A DNA stretch of 64,000 nucleotides from Streptomyces sp. WAC 04229. Its GTDB lineage: Bacteria; Actinomycetota; Actinomycetes; Streptomycetales; Streptomycetaceae. Positions 17,655-27,400 of the stretch are shown here, in pieces. The translations under genes and the position numbers were made by a program. The stretch is taken from positions 1 to 64,000 of the forward strand of contig NZ_QHJH01000023.1 of assembly GCF_003947455.1 (NCBI RefSeq). The letters are read 5' to 3'. Position 1 is the first letter of the stretch; each line of letters starts with the position of its first letter. A model generated the notes under the pieces. That model saw only the letters and a program-made list of their open reading frames with translations. It had not been told where the DNA came from and did not search any database.

Positions 17655-18361
17655 CTGGTGCGCCGTTCGACGACGGGTGTTCCGTCCGGGTCGCTGCGGA
17701 CCAGTTCGGCGTCCGCCGCCAGCGCGTCGGCGACGGCCGCCACGACCCGGTGCGGGTCGCCTCCGGCCGGCAACGGCGGGGCCGTGCCCGCGACGGGCCG
17801 GTCGGCGAAGCCCGTGTCGAGGTGTCCCGGCCGGACCTCCAGGACCGTGACGCCGCCGGTCCGCACCTCGCGGCGGGCCGCGTCGAGCCACGTGCTCAGC
17901 GCCGCCTTGGAGGCGCTGTAGTCGGCCATGCCCGCCTGGGGGCGCCGCGCGACGACACCGGTGAAGGCGGCGATCGCCGAGCCGGGGCCCAGGACGGTGA
18001 ACGCGGCGCGGAAGAAGGCGGCGGGCGCGAGGACGTTCACGGCGGTCAGGTGCTCCGCGATCTCGTCGCCGACCTCCGCCGCCGGACCGAAGGCCACCGC
18101 CCCGAAGGCGGTGGCGACGGCGTCCAGCCCGCCCAGTTCCTTCGCCGCGCCGTCGACCGCGCGGGCGCAGGACGCGGGGTCGTAGGCGTCGAACGTGAAG
18201 GTCGGGGCGCCCGGATGGGCCCGTGCGGCCGACGCGAGCCGCGCGGGGTCGCGTCCCGCCAGTGCCGGCCGCGCTCCCCGGGCCCGGAGTTCGGCGGTGA
18301 GGGCACCGCCGAGGACGCCGGTGGCACCGGCCACCAGCACGCGCGCGCCGTCGAGGTCCAC
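17651..18361 (-). CDS. Short-chain dehydrogenase/reductase in carotenoid operon
   Basis: 236 residues from a GTG at 18361 with GGAAG upstream. Glycine-rich NAD(P) motif VLVAGATGVLGGALTAELRARG, an NVLAPAAFFRA segment and the active-site MADYSASKAAL (Y-x3-K) are all present. It is joined to crtY by a 4-bp overlap and lies 112 bp below the FAD oxidoreductase gene. The substrate is unknown. The same gene is often next to crtY in Streptomyces, so a role in carotenoid or light response is likely but unproven. Confidence 0.88.
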   Translation of the reverse strand: MDLDGARVLVAGATGVLGGALTAELRARGARPALAGRDPARLASAARAHPGAPTFTFDAYDPASCARAVDGAAKELGGLDAVATAFGAVAFGPAAEVGDEIAEHLTAVNVLAPAAFFRAAFTVLGPGSAIAAFTGVVARRPQAGMADYSASKAALSTWLDAARREVRTGGVTVLEVRPGHLDTGFADRPVAGTAPPLPAGGDPHRVVAAVADALAADAELVRSDPDGTPVVERRTR

Positions 18362-18473
18362 TGTCCACTTCCGATCGCTGGGTCGGGGCGGCGGTCCCGC
18401 CCGTCGTCGGTGTCGTCCGGGTATTCCGTGTCCCGGCCCGTGCTGGATGCGGCGGGTGCCGTCCGGTCGGCGG

Positions 18474-19721
18474 TCAGTCGCCGGCCCGGTCGGCGAGCAG
18501 CTCCCGGGCGGCCCGGGTGCCCGAGGCGAGGGCGCCCTGCACGCTGCCGGTCGCGCGGTGGTCGCCGCAGACGTAGCGGCCCTCGGCGACACGCGTCGTG
18601 CGGCTCGTCGGCCACGGCGGCGTCATCGCGGGCAGTGCTCCCCGGACGGTGTACGTGGCGACCGGTGTCCAGTCGCCGGTGTCGGTGCCGTACAGCTCGG
18701 CCAGGCGGCGCAGCACGGTCCCGTCCGCTCCGGGGCGGTCGGGGCCGAGCACGGAGGTGGAGACCAGCGAGGTGCCCGGGGGTGCGCAGGAGGGCGCGAC
18801 CTCGGTCAGGACGCAGGTGTTCAGTACCGCGCCGGTGCCGTCCACCACCAGTGTGGGTTCGGCCAGCGGGGTGCGGGGCGCGGCGTGGTAGTAGGTGGTG
18901 ACGGTACGGGTCTCCGGGATCCGAGGGCCCGGCAGCAGACGTGCCGCCGCGGCCGCGTCGGTCGCCACCACCACGGAGGGGGCCCGTAGTTCCCGGCCGT
19001 CCGTCAGGAGCACTCCGGACGCGGTGACCGCCTCGACGGGCATCTCCAGCCGGAGGACTCCTTCGGGCAGGCCGTCGGCCAACTGTGCGGGGACGGCGCC
19101 GATTCCACCGGTGGGCAGACAGAGGGTCCCCCTGACCATGCTGCGCCAGACCAGGTGGAAGAAGCGTGCGGAGGTCTCCAGCCGGTCCTCCAGGAAGACC
19201 CCGGACAGGAAGGGCCGCAGGATGTCGGTGACCACCGCGTCGGAGACTCCGGCGCGGGACAGGGCGTCGGCGGTGGACCGGTCGGGGCCCCGTTTGAGCA
19301 GACCGGCGGGGAGCAGGGTGTCGCGGGCGGTGAGCGCGGCGAGGGCGGCCAGGTCACGGGCGTCCAGCACCCTCCCGGGCAGCAGCGTTCCCGCGGCCCG
19401 GGGACGCCGGGTCGGATCGGCGAGGCGGACTGCACCCGCCGGGGTGTGCGCGAGGATGCCCGGGGTGAACGGCCTCAGGCGCAGGGCGCGCAGATCGAGG
19501 CGTCTTTTGACCTGGGGGTAGGAGGTGTTGAACACCTGGAACCCGCGGTCCAGCAGGAACCCGTCCCGCCGGTCCGTGCGCATCCGTCCGCCGACCCCGT
19601 CGGACGCCTCCAGCAGCGCCACCCGCAGTCCGGCCCGGCACAGGTCGAGGGCGCAGGCCAGACCGGCGAGCCCCGCTCCGACGACGACCGTGTCCGGGGT
19701 CCCGTGGTGGTGAGTCGTCAT
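18474..19721 (-). CDS. FAD-dependent amine-oxidase/CrtI-like oxidoreductase (litQ position)
   Basis: 415 residues from the ATG at 19721 with a strong SD (AAGGAGGGGC). N-terminal TVVVGAGLAGLACALDLCRAG and GVGGRMRTDRRDGFLLDRGFQVF are the FAD-binding parts of the phytoene-desaturase/amine-oxidase superfamily; the C-terminal FAD motif is EGRYVCGDHRATGSVQGALASG. It lies directly downstream of the litR-like gene on the same strand (117 bp gap), the place of litQ, an oxidoreductase of the S. coelicolor lit cluster. Whether it acts on a carotenoid or on another polyene is unknown. Confidence 0.8.
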   Translation of the reverse strand: MTTHHHGTPDTVVVGAGLAGLACALDLCRAGLRVALLEASDGVGGRMRTDRRDGFLLDRGFQVFNTSYPQVKRRLDLRALRLRPFTPGILAHTPAGAVRLADPTRRPRAAGTLLPGRVLDARDLAALAALTARDTLLPAGLLKRGPDRSTADALSRAGVSDAVVTDILRPFLSGVFLEDRLETSARFFHLVWRSMVRGTLCLPTGGIGAVPAQLADGLPEGVLRLEMPVEAVTASGVLLTDGRELRAPSVVVATDAAAAARLLPGPRIPETRTVTTYYHAAPRTPLAEPTLVVDGTGAVLNTCVLTEVAPSCAPPGTSLVSTSVLGPDRPGADGTVLRRLAELYGTDTGDWTPVATYTVRGALPAMTPPWPTSRTTRVAEGRYVCGDHRATGSVQGALASGTRAARELLADRAGD

Positions 19722-19838
19722 GCGCGCCCCTCCTTCGACAGCGGCCTCCGCCGGCCGGGAGACCGGATCCACCCGAGCACGTTCCGCCCGGTGAGGCCAG
19801 GCGGCACCGCCGTCGGGTACCCGAGAGGACGAGCGACG

Positions 19839-20831
19839 TCACCTGTGTACGACCGACTCCACCACCGCGACGGCCTCCGACAGGCCCGGCGGGTGCGGCA
19901 GCCCCGGTGAGGTCTGCCCGGCCCAGCCGGGGCCGAGCGTCAGCACCACGGGCTTCCTGCGGGCGCCGCGCACGCCCCACTCGATCGCCGAGACGTGCTG
20001 GGCGAGCGGTCGGCTGGCCGTGGTCCGGGACTGCGCCCACAGCCCCACCGCGGCCGGGCCGGTCCTGCGGACGGCGGTCACGAGCGACTCGACGGGCAGG
20101 GCACCGCCGAACATGCGGACCGGCAGGCCCCGTTCGGCCAGCGCGGCGGCCAGGACCTCCAGGGGCAGCGTGTGGTTCTCCGCGGGCACGCAGGCGAGGA
20201 CCGTGGTGGCGCCGGGCCGGTCGGCGACCACGGGCGGCGCGTGGCGGCGCAGGGCGCCGGAGACGTGCCAGGACAGGAAGTGCTCGACCTCGACGTACCG
20301 CTCGCCCGCGGTCTCCCACTTGCGTCCGACGGCCTGGAGGGTCGGCATGATCACCTCCGTCCAGGCGGCGACCAGGCCGTGGTCCTCGATCGCGTCCTCC
20401 AGCAGTGTGTCGAGGGCGGCGGCGTCGAGTCGCAGCGCCGAGCGGGCGATGCCCTTGCACTCCTGGCGTACGTCGCCGAGCCGCATGCCGGTGCCGGCGC
20501 GGCTGCGTTCCGGGGGCGGCGGCCGGGGAGCGGTCCGGCGCGGGGGCGTGTCGGGGCCGGCTTCGCCGAGGGCCAGGCGGGCGGCCTCGGCGGGCGGCAG
20601 CCCGGTCGCCGTCAGCGCGCACATCCGCTCCAGCCGGGCGAGGTCGCCGGCGGTCCAGCGACGGTGCCGGCCGCCGGTGTGGGCGGCGGGACCGAGCCCG
20701 TAGCGGCGGTCCCACGACCGGACGGTGGTCGGGGCCACCCCGAGGCGCCGTGCCACCTCGCCGGTGGTCAGCCCGCCACCGCGCCGGGCATCCGCCTCGG
20801 CATCCGTCTCATCGTCCCCGTCCAAACCCAT
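19839..20831 (-). CDS. litR: LitR/CarH-type MerR regulator with cobalamin-binding domain
   Basis: Photosensory repressor candidate, 330 residues. MerR-type helix-turn-helix at residues 20-60 (LTTGEVARRLGVAPTTVRSW), then a Pro-rich linker, then a helical B12-cap and a Rossmann cobalamin domain. The B12-contact motif has W172 and E183-H184 (W-x10-E-H; the CarH consensus is W-x9-E-H), and the lower-ligand motif is E218-N-H220-T-L-P (consensus E-x-H-x2-G). Both His ligands are kept but spacing and Gly differ. It is divergent from the ECF sigma gene and shares a 162-bp control region with inverted repeats, as for LitR and litS in S. coelicolor. Confidence 0.87.
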   Translation of the reverse strand: MGLDGDDETDAEADARRGGGLTTGEVARRLGVAPTTVRSWDRRYGLGPAAHTGGRHRRWTAGDLARLERMCALTATGLPPAEAARLALGEAGPDTPPRRTAPRPPPPERSRAGTGMRLGDVRQECKGIARSALRLDAAALDTLLEDAIEDHGLVAAWTEVIMPTLQAVGRKWETAGERYVEVEHFLSWHVSGALRRHAPPVVADRPGATTVLACVPAENHTLPLEVLAAALAERGLPVRMFGGALPVESLVTAVRRTGPAAVGLWAQSRTTASRPLAQHVSAIEWGVRGARRKPVVLTLGPGWAGQTSPGLPHPPGLSEAVAVVESVVHR

Positions 20832-20853
20832 CTCTCCACCTTACGACGCACAA

Positions 20854-20877
20854 ACGACGCATGTTGTGTTGCGTCGT
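20854..20877. promoter_or_regulatory. Inverted repeat ACGACGCA-N8-TGCGTCGT, candidate LitR operator
   Basis: A perfect 8-bp inverted repeat with an 8-bp spacer lies 23 bp from the litR start; a further direct copy of ACGACGCA is at 20843-20850, 3 bp before the left arm. Multiple half-sites in the litR-litS intergenic region fit cooperative binding of a MerR/CarH-like tetramer. Binding by LitR is inferred from position. Confidence 0.65.
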
Positions 20878-20993
20878 TCGCTCTCACAAGACTGCTTTCC
20901 AAGGGCTGCTGCCAACGAATCCCACACCGTCCGGAACCCGCCGCGCGGGTGGCTCTCCGCCTCGGACAGCGCAGACGGCAGGAGGAACAGATC

Positions 20994-21638
20994 ATGAGCA
21001 CGAAAGCGCGACACTCCGACGCCCCCGCCGGTCCGCCGGCGAGCCCGCCGGACGAGGAGGAGCTGGCCCGTGGTCTGTGCGCGTCCGACGAGGTCGCCTT
21101 CGCGGCCGTCTACCGGCGCTGGGGCTCACTCGTCCACACCCTGGCCAGCCGCTCGCTCGGTGACCCCCACGAGGCCGAGGACGTGACGCAGCAGGTCTTC
21201 ATCGGCGCCTGGCGCGGACGGGCGGGTTACCGCCCGGAGCGGGGGCCGCTCGGCGGCTGGCTGGTCGGCATCACGCGCCGCAAGATCGTCGACGCCCTGG
21301 CGGCCAGGACGCGCCGCCTCGCCCTGGTCGAATCGGTGGCGTACGAGGCCGAGGGGCACCGCCACGACGCGGGCGTGGACGAGGTCCTGGACCGGGTGCT
21401 GCTGGTCGACGCGTTGTCGCGGCTGCCCCGCGGCCAGCGCGAGGTCCTGTGCATGGCCTTCTACGAGGACCTCACCCAGGCACAGATCGCCGAGCGCACC
21501 GGTACACCGCTGGGCACGGTCAAGAGCCACACCCGCCGCGGTCTGCACCGGCTGCGCGAGGGGATCGAGCAGGGCCGCGCCGACGAGCGGGCGGCGGCCG
21601 GCGAAGAGAAACCGCACCCCACGGCGCATCCGTCGTGA
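20994..21638 (+). CDS. litS: ECF RNA polymerase sigma factor, LitS-like
   Basis: 214 residues from the ATG at 20994, SD AGGAGGA. Sigma-70 region 2 is seen at EAEDVTQQVFIGAWRGRAGY and region 4 at LPRGQREVLCMAFYEDLTQ followed by the helix-turn-helix QIAERTGTPLGTVKSHTRRG. A divergent promoter with the LitR-type regulator and flanking crt genes make it the expected light-induced sigma factor directing crt transcription. A DUF4397 protein and a zinc-finger anti-sigma-like protein follow on the same strand, probably as one operon. Confidence 0.9.
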   Translation: MSTKARHSDAPAGPPASPPDEEELARGLCASDEVAFAAVYRRWGSLVHTLASRSLGDPHEAEDVTQQVFIGAWRGRAGYRPERGPLGGWLVGITRRKIVDALAARTRRLALVESVAYEAEGHRHDAGVDEVLDRVLLVDALSRLPRGQREVLCMAFYEDLTQAQIAERTGTPLGTVKSHTRRGLHRLREGIEQGRADERAAAGEEKPHPTAHPS

Positions 21639-21714
21639 CGCCCGTGCCCGAACCAGATACGAGCCATCGACGAGACCGCCCAGACGGGCGCCACTCGAAG
21701 AAGGGATGATCCTC

Positions 21715-22554
21715 ATGGCTTCCCGAATCCCGCTCATCCTCGGCGCGTCGGCCGGAGCCTGCGCCCTGGCCCTCACCGCCGCCGCACCCGCCGTGTCCGC
21801 ACCCGCGGGCGGCGGTGACGACTCGGCCATGGTGTCCGTCTTCCACGGCGTCCCCGGACTCGACGTCGACGTCTACGCCAACGGTGACAAGCTGCTCAGC
21901 GACTTCAAGCCCGGCACGGTGACCGACCCGCAGTCCTTGAAGTCGGGCACCTACGACATCCAGGTCTTCGAAGCCGGCCAGGGCCCCGACGGCACCCCGG
22001 CGATCGAGAAGGAGGTCGAGGTACCCGCCGGGGCGAACGCCACCATCGCCGCACACCTGTCCGCCGACGGCACACCCCAGCTGACGGCCTTCACCAACGA
22101 CGTCTCCGCGGTCGACGACGGCCAGTCGCGGCTGACGGTACGCCACGTCGCCGCCGCACCCGCCGTGGACGTCCGCGCGGGCGGTCAGCCCGTGTTCAAG
22201 GGGCTGGAAAACCCGAAGCAGGACACCGCGGTGGTCGACTCCGGCACGGTCTCCGCCGATGTGGTGCTCGCCGGCACCGACACCGTGGCGATCGGCCCGG
22301 CCGACCTGAACCTCCGGAACGGCACGAGCAACGTCGCCTACGCCTGGGGCAGCGCGGCCGACAAGAACCTGGCACTGGCGACCCAGACGCTCGACACCAC
22401 GGAGGCATCACCGAGCGCCGGCTCCTCGGGCGCCAACGCCGCCGGCCTCGCCCCGAACTCCTCGGAGCAGTGGCTGGCCTGGGCGGCCGTCACGGGCGTG
22501 GTCACCCTGACCGGCGTCCTGGTGATCCGCCGGGCCGCGGGGCACCGTGGGTGA
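21715..22554 (+). CDS. Secreted/membrane-anchored DUF4397 protein (litA position)
   Basis: 279 residues from the ATG at 21715 (AAGGGATG upstream; an in-frame ATG at 21706 is also possible). Signal peptide MASRIPLILGASAGACALALTAAAPAVSA; no lipobox. Two DUF4397-type beta-sandwich repeats follow (SVFHGVPGLDVDVYANGDKL and LTVRHVAAAPAVDVRAGGQPV). A Ser/Ala-rich linker and a C-terminal membrane helix (WAAVTGVVTLTGVLVIRRAA) end the protein. It sits 76 bp after the sigma gene and 32 bp before the anti-sigma-like gene. A surface sensing role is possible, function unknown. Confidence 0.82.
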   Translation: MASRIPLILGASAGACALALTAAAPAVSAPAGGGDDSAMVSVFHGVPGLDVDVYANGDKLLSDFKPGTVTDPQSLKSGTYDIQVFEAGQGPDGTPAIEKEVEVPAGANATIAAHLSADGTPQLTAFTNDVSAVDDGQSRLTVRHVAAAPAVDVRAGGQPVFKGLENPKQDTAVVDSGTVSADVVLAGTDTVAIGPADLNLRNGTSNVAYAWGSAADKNLALATQTLDTTEASPSAGSSGANAAGLAPNSSEQWLAWAAVTGVVTLTGVLVIRRAAGHRG

Positions 22555-22586
22555 ACCGGCCCCGGCACACCGGCAGGAGGGCAGCG

Positions 22587-22979
22587 GTGCCACATGTCGA
22601 CCCTGCGCATCTGGTGGAACTGGCACTCGGAAACGACGTCTCGCGCGACGACGCCGGCGCCCTCCGGCACCTCGCCGCGTGCGGGCGCTGCCGGGAGGAA
22701 TTGCACCTCATGACCCGCGTCGTCATGGCGGCCCGCGGAGTCGAGGAGCCGGACCTCCCGAGCGCCCCTCCGGCACATGTGTGGCAGCGCATCACCCAGT
22801 CCCTGTCCGAGCCGGACGAACCCGCCGCACCGGCACCCGTGGACGCGGGGCGTCACCCGCACACGGCATCTTCCGCGCCGCACCGCATCCGGCCCCGCAC
22901 CCGCGGGCGCCGCACGGCCGGAGCCGCACTCGGGCTCCTCGCCGGGGCGGCGGTCGTTCGGTGGTGGCGGAGGCGGTGA
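22587..22979 (+). CDS. Zinc-finger anti-sigma-factor-like protein
   Basis: 130 residues from a GTG at 22587 with a near-perfect SD (AGGAGGG, 5-nt spacing); an upstream GTG at 22551 overlapping the previous stop is less likely. HLAACGRCREEL near residue 28 is the H-x3-C-x2-C zinc anti-sigma motif. A low-complexity Pro/His/Arg-rich linker leads to one short C-terminal hydrophobic helix (AGAALGLLAGAAVVRWWRRR). Third gene of the sigma operon, so it probably holds the LitS-like sigma at the membrane; this partner is inferred. Confidence 0.75.
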   Translation: MPHVDPAHLVELALGNDVSRDDAGALRHLAACGRCREELHLMTRVVMAARGVEEPDLPSAPPAHVWQRITQSLSEPDEPAAPAPVDAGRHPHTASSAPHRIRPRTRGRRTAGAALGLLAGAAVVRWWRRR

Positions 22980-23077
22980 GCGCGGCTCACGGCGGGGGGC
23001 ACGCGCCCACCGCCTGCCGGCCACCGGCACGTCATCGACATCCTCCGCGTCCTCACCCTGCGCGAGGGCAGGCCGAC

Positions 23078-23097
23078 GGGGCCGGTGAACCGGCCCC
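23078..23097 (+). terminator. Hairpin terminator of the lit-like operon
   Basis: GGGGCCGGT-GA-ACCGGCCCC is a perfect 9-bp stem, 98 bp after the anti-sigma-like stop and 82 bp before the next gene. Confidence 0.55.
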
Positions 23098-23179
23098 GGG
23101 CGAGCGGTTCCCGGGCGTCCGGAGAACGTACTCCGGGCACGTACTCGCCCGGGCCGGGGTGCGTCGGAGATCATGAAGC

Positions 23180-24061
23180 ATGCGACCGGACGACTGGCAC
23201 GTCACCGAAGACCTCGACGAATTCCTCGCCCGCGCCGGAGAATTCCTGCGCTCACGCCCCGCCCTGCACACCACCCCGCTGACCACGCTGGAGAAGATGC
23301 GCACCCGGGGCGCGACGGTGTTCGGCACCGAACCCGTCGTGTTCGGCCTGCTGGAGGCGGGGGGCGAGGTCCACGCGGCGTTCTACCGCCTCCCGTCCCG
23401 GCGCCTCACCCTCACCGCCCTCTCCCCCGAACAGGCCGAGGTCCTCGCCACCCACCTGGCGGGCCTCGGTCTCTCCGTCACCGGTGTCACCGCGGACCAC
23501 GACACCGCCACCGCGTTCGCCGAGGCCTGGCAGCGGCAGACCGGCGCCGCGTCCGCGCACAGCTGGCGGGGCCGGCTCCACCGCCTCGGCACGCTCACCC
23601 CACCGGAGCCGCCGCCGGCGGGCCGGGGCCGGGCGGTGGACGAGGCAGAGCACGAACACCTCATGGGCTGGTGCCGCGAGTTCGCCGCGGACGTCGGGGA
23701 AACCGTCGCCATAGACACCGCCTCCTGGGCCGGCACCCGCTTCGCCGAGAAGCGGTACACCTACTGGGAGGCCCCGGACGGCACACCCGTCTCCATGGCG
23801 GGCGCCAACCCGCTGGTCGGCGGCCAGGTCCGCATCGACCCCGTCTACACCCCGGCCCGGCTCCGGGGCCGCGGCTACGCCGGCGCCGTGACCGTCGAGG
23901 TCACCCGGGCCGCGCTGGCCGCGGGCGCGACGGACGTCGTCCTGTTCACCAACCCCGCCAACCTCACCAGCAACGCCCTCTACCGGCTCATCGGATACCT
24001 GCCGTACGCCGACTTCACGGGCTACGACCTCGGGGAAGTTCGGTACGGCGGTTGGCGCTGA
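23180..24061 (+). CDS. GNAT-family N-acetyltransferase
   Basis: 293 residues with two-domain layout. The C-terminal half is the GNAT fold: VSMAGANPLVGGQVRIDPVYTP, then the acetyl-CoA loop RLRGRGYAGAVTVEVTRAAL (R-x2-G-x-G/A), then LFTNPANLTSNALYRLIGYLP. The N-terminal ~140 residues are a degenerate first lobe. Substrate unknown. SD is GGAG about 10 nt before the ATG. It is a single-gene unit bracketed by two hairpins and seems unrelated to the lit genes. Confidence 0.87.
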   Translation: MRPDDWHVTEDLDEFLARAGEFLRSRPALHTTPLTTLEKMRTRGATVFGTEPVVFGLLEAGGEVHAAFYRLPSRRLTLTALSPEQAEVLATHLAGLGLSVTGVTADHDTATAFAEAWQRQTGAASAHSWRGRLHRLGTLTPPEPPPAGRGRAVDEAEHEHLMGWCREFAADVGETVAIDTASWAGTRFAEKRYTYWEAPDGTPVSMAGANPLVGGQVRIDPVYTPARLRGRGYAGAVTVEVTRAALAAGATDVVLFTNPANLTSNALYRLIGYLPYADFTGYDLGEVRYGGWR

Positions 24062-24272
24062 CCGCTGAGGACAGGTTTGCCGACAGCGCAGGCCGAATGG
24101 ACCATCACAACGGGGAGCGGCACGGCCTCGACGTCCTGCACCGTGACAGCTGGGAGCATCCGCGGGTTCGACCGTGGTGCGGCGTGGCTGCGCTGTGTGC
24201 TGAAGATCGGTGGCTGACCTCTGCAGCGTAGGCGGCCCGGTCCCGGCGCCGGCTCGCTGCCAGGTGGAAGAA

Positions 24273-24288
24273 CCCCGTGGCCACGGGG
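24273..24288 (+). terminator. Hairpin CCCCGTGG/CCACGGGG
   Basis: A perfect 16-bp self-complementary core, extendable through GAACCCC ... GGGGTTC, lies 211 bp past the GNAT stop within a 397-bp gap (24062-24458). The first 200 bp of that gap show nothing I can call. Confidence 0.55.
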
Positions 24289-24425
24289 CGGGGGTTCAGC
24301 ACGGCTCAGAGGAACTCACGGGATGCCGCACACTCCCACCCGGACGCTCCTGGGCCCTCCGCCGGAACGGATGAACGCACGACCATTGACACGCCTCCCC
24401 GGGCCGTTCAAGGATGACCTTCGTT

Positions 24426-24437
24426 GACAACGTTGTC
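24426..24437. promoter_or_regulatory. GACAACGTTGTC palindrome, LacI-family operator candidate
   Basis: A perfect 12-bp palindrome containing the central CG typical of LacI-family operators lies 21 bp upstream of the discoidin-domain protein start. It overlaps a TTGACA sequence (24424-24429), so a bound repressor would block the promoter. No LacI gene is adjacent. Confidence 0.55.
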
Positions 24438-24458
24438 GCCTGGTGAAGAAGGACCATG

Positions 24459-27400
24459 ATGGGCCCCGTTTCCCTCCCTGTCGGCCGCAGGCTCCTGCTC
24501 CAACTGCTCGGCGCGAGCGGCGCCGCGGTCGCGCTCCAGCCGGCGCTGAGCGCGTCCTCGGCCGCCGCCTCCGGCTCGGCCGCGGCCCGGTCCGTCGATC
24601 CGCCCGACGACGTCGCCGCCACGTACCACCGCGTCCTGCTGAGGCACACCCGCTGGTCCGAGACGCAGTGGGACGAGGCCAAGGGGATCTACACGGACGA
24701 GTACTTCGGCTTCGCCGTCGTCCTCGGACACGCCGTGCTGCTCACGCACGGGGCCTTCGACGAGCGCGAGGCCGGCGTCGACCGGGAGACCCTCCGGCGC
24801 CGGACCCTGGCGACCCTGCGCCACTTCGCCTCCTCCAACCGGCTCACCGGCGGCACCGAGTGGGGCCGCACCCTGTTCTTCGACACCACGTTCCAGTCGT
24901 ACTTCATCCTCGCCGCGCGCCTGCTCTGGGACGAGCTGGACGCGGGCACCCGCGCCGCGGTCGACACCATCACCCGCGAACAGGCGGCGTACACCCACTC
25001 CCTGGGCACCGGCGACGACCCGGCCTCCGGGGACTGGACGCCCAACGGCCTCCAGGGCGGCCACGTCGGTGACACGAAGCTGGAGGAGATGGGCCTGTAC
25101 GCGCAGACCCTCGCCCCGGCACTGGCCTGGGCACCGGACGACCGGCGCCGGGCCGGCTGGGCCACCGACTACGGAACCTGGTCGCGCAACGAGGGCGGGC
25201 TGCCCGCCGCCGACCTGGCCAACCCGGCGCGCGTGGACGGCGTCCCGGTCTCGCGCAACACCGCGCACAACACGTACGACACCTTCATCGTGGAGAACCA
25301 CGGCTCGTTCGGGCCGCACTACCAGGCGGAGATGTGGCGCACCTCGGGCCGCAACGCCGCGCACTTCCTCGCGGCGGGCGAGCCGCTGCCCGAGGTCCTG
25401 ACCAGGCAGCCCAACGCGGAACCGCTGTGGCGCACGCTGCTGGGTGTGATGTCGGACGCGGGCGAGCCGCTGATGCCCATGGTGAACGACCGGGAGCACC
25501 TGTACGGCAGGGACGTGATCCCGCTGGCCTTCCTCTCCCGGGTGGCCGGGGACCGGGCGGCGGCCCGCGCGGAGGCGGACCTGGCCGAGCGGCTGGAGGC
25601 GTACCAGAAGTATCCGCCGGAGTACCGGCTCGCGAAGTTCTCGGGCGAGCCCAAGTACGAGCCGGAGGCACGCGCGGAACTCGCGATCAGCTACCTGCTG
25701 CACGTGTGGCCGACCGCCGGCCGCGGGGTGCGCCCGATGTCGCGCGAGGAACTGTTCGCGCACGCGGCGGGCGTCACCGACTTCGGGACCGGACCGGGGC
25801 TGGTCTCCCACCAGTCCCCCGCCGCCTGGGCGGGCGTGGTGACGAAGCCCGGGTTCGCCAAGTTCGGCTGGCAGCCCGGGCACGACGACTGGCTGTTCCG
25901 GCTCAGCGGCGCCACCCCGATGTTCCTGCCCTCGACGGCCGCGAAGGTCACCGGCAGGCAGGTCCGGGTGCACACCGCCCTGCGCGACGGGTTCGACGGC
26001 ACCGCCACGGTGCTGCGGCTGGGAGAGGGCTTCGCGGGGTACACGACACTCCCTTCGGGCGCTGTCGTCTACGCCTCCGACGGGGCGGGAGCGGGCGGTT
26101 CGCGGCTGGAGGTGCACAACCTCACGATGCCCGGTGTGGCCGGCCTGGACGGCAGCCGCACCTACCGGTTCGCGGAGGGTTCGGCCACGGTCCGCGCGCA
26201 GGACGCCTCGCCCACGGCGAAGGGACGCGTGGACGAACTGGCCTTCCCGGCCGCGACGGTGCGCCACGTCAGGATGCTGGGTGTGCGGCCCGACCCGACG
26301 TACGGGTACTCGCTGTACGCCGTCGAGGTCCGCGCCGGGGAGGGCACCGACGACCTCGCGCGCGGCAGGGCCGCGACGGCCTCCTCGCAGTCGGCCGGCA
26401 TGACCGCCGACCTGGCGGCGGACGGCGACGCGGGCACCCGCTGGGCGGTCTCCCGCGAGGACAGGAAGCGCGCCGACAGCTGGTGGGCGGTGGACCTCGG
26501 CGCCGCCCTTGCGGTCGACCGGGTGACCCTGCGCTGGGAGGCGGCCGCCGGGCGCTCCTACCTGATACAGGGCTCGCCCGACGGTGAGCGGTGGACGGAC
26601 CTGGCCACCGGACCGGCCCCGGCGCTGCGCAGCGAGGGCGGCTGGCTCGACATCGACGGCCGCGCCGGTCTGGTCGTCCGCGGCGGCGACGGCGGGCACA
26701 CGGTGGCCGTGTACGGCGACACGATCGTGCCGGCCGAAGGGGCGCGGGACGCCGTCGTGATCGAGGGGCACTGCGGTGCGTCCCCCGCCGAGTTGCGCGC
26801 GCTGGCGGGCCGGCCGGCCCCCGTCGCCGAGGACGCCCGGGTCCGCGCGGCCCTCGTGGACGATCACCTGAGCCTGTTCAACCTCTCGGCGGACGCGGTC
26901 GACACCGGGGTCGAGGTGCCGCAGGAGGGGCGTCACCGGCACGTGTACGAGGGCGAGCAGACGGTGACCCGGCAGGGCATCGGCTACACGGCGCACCTGG
27001 ACGCGGCCTCCGCGCTGCTGCTCCCGCCCCGGTTCACGCTCGTCCCGCTCTCGGGCGGGAACCTGCCGCCGGGGCTGCGGGTCAGGGTGGGGGACGGGGC
27101 GACCCTGCACCTGTCGGGCCCCCGCTGCCGGGTGCGGATCGAGGCGCAGGGGCGCAGCACCGTCACGACCGTGCGCACCGGGCACGAGGTCCGTGTCACG
27201 CTGCGCGGCGCGCGGCCCTTCCCGCACGACGACCACGCCCTGGGCCGGAACACCTTCCCGACCAATCCGCTGCCGCCGGGTATGTCCAGCCCGGGTGCCG
27301 CCGTGGACGGTGCCCCCGACACGGCGTGGCGGCCGGGCCGGGACGGCCGCATGGTGGTCGACCTCGGCGCGAGCACCGAGGTGCGCCGGGTGGAGGCGGA

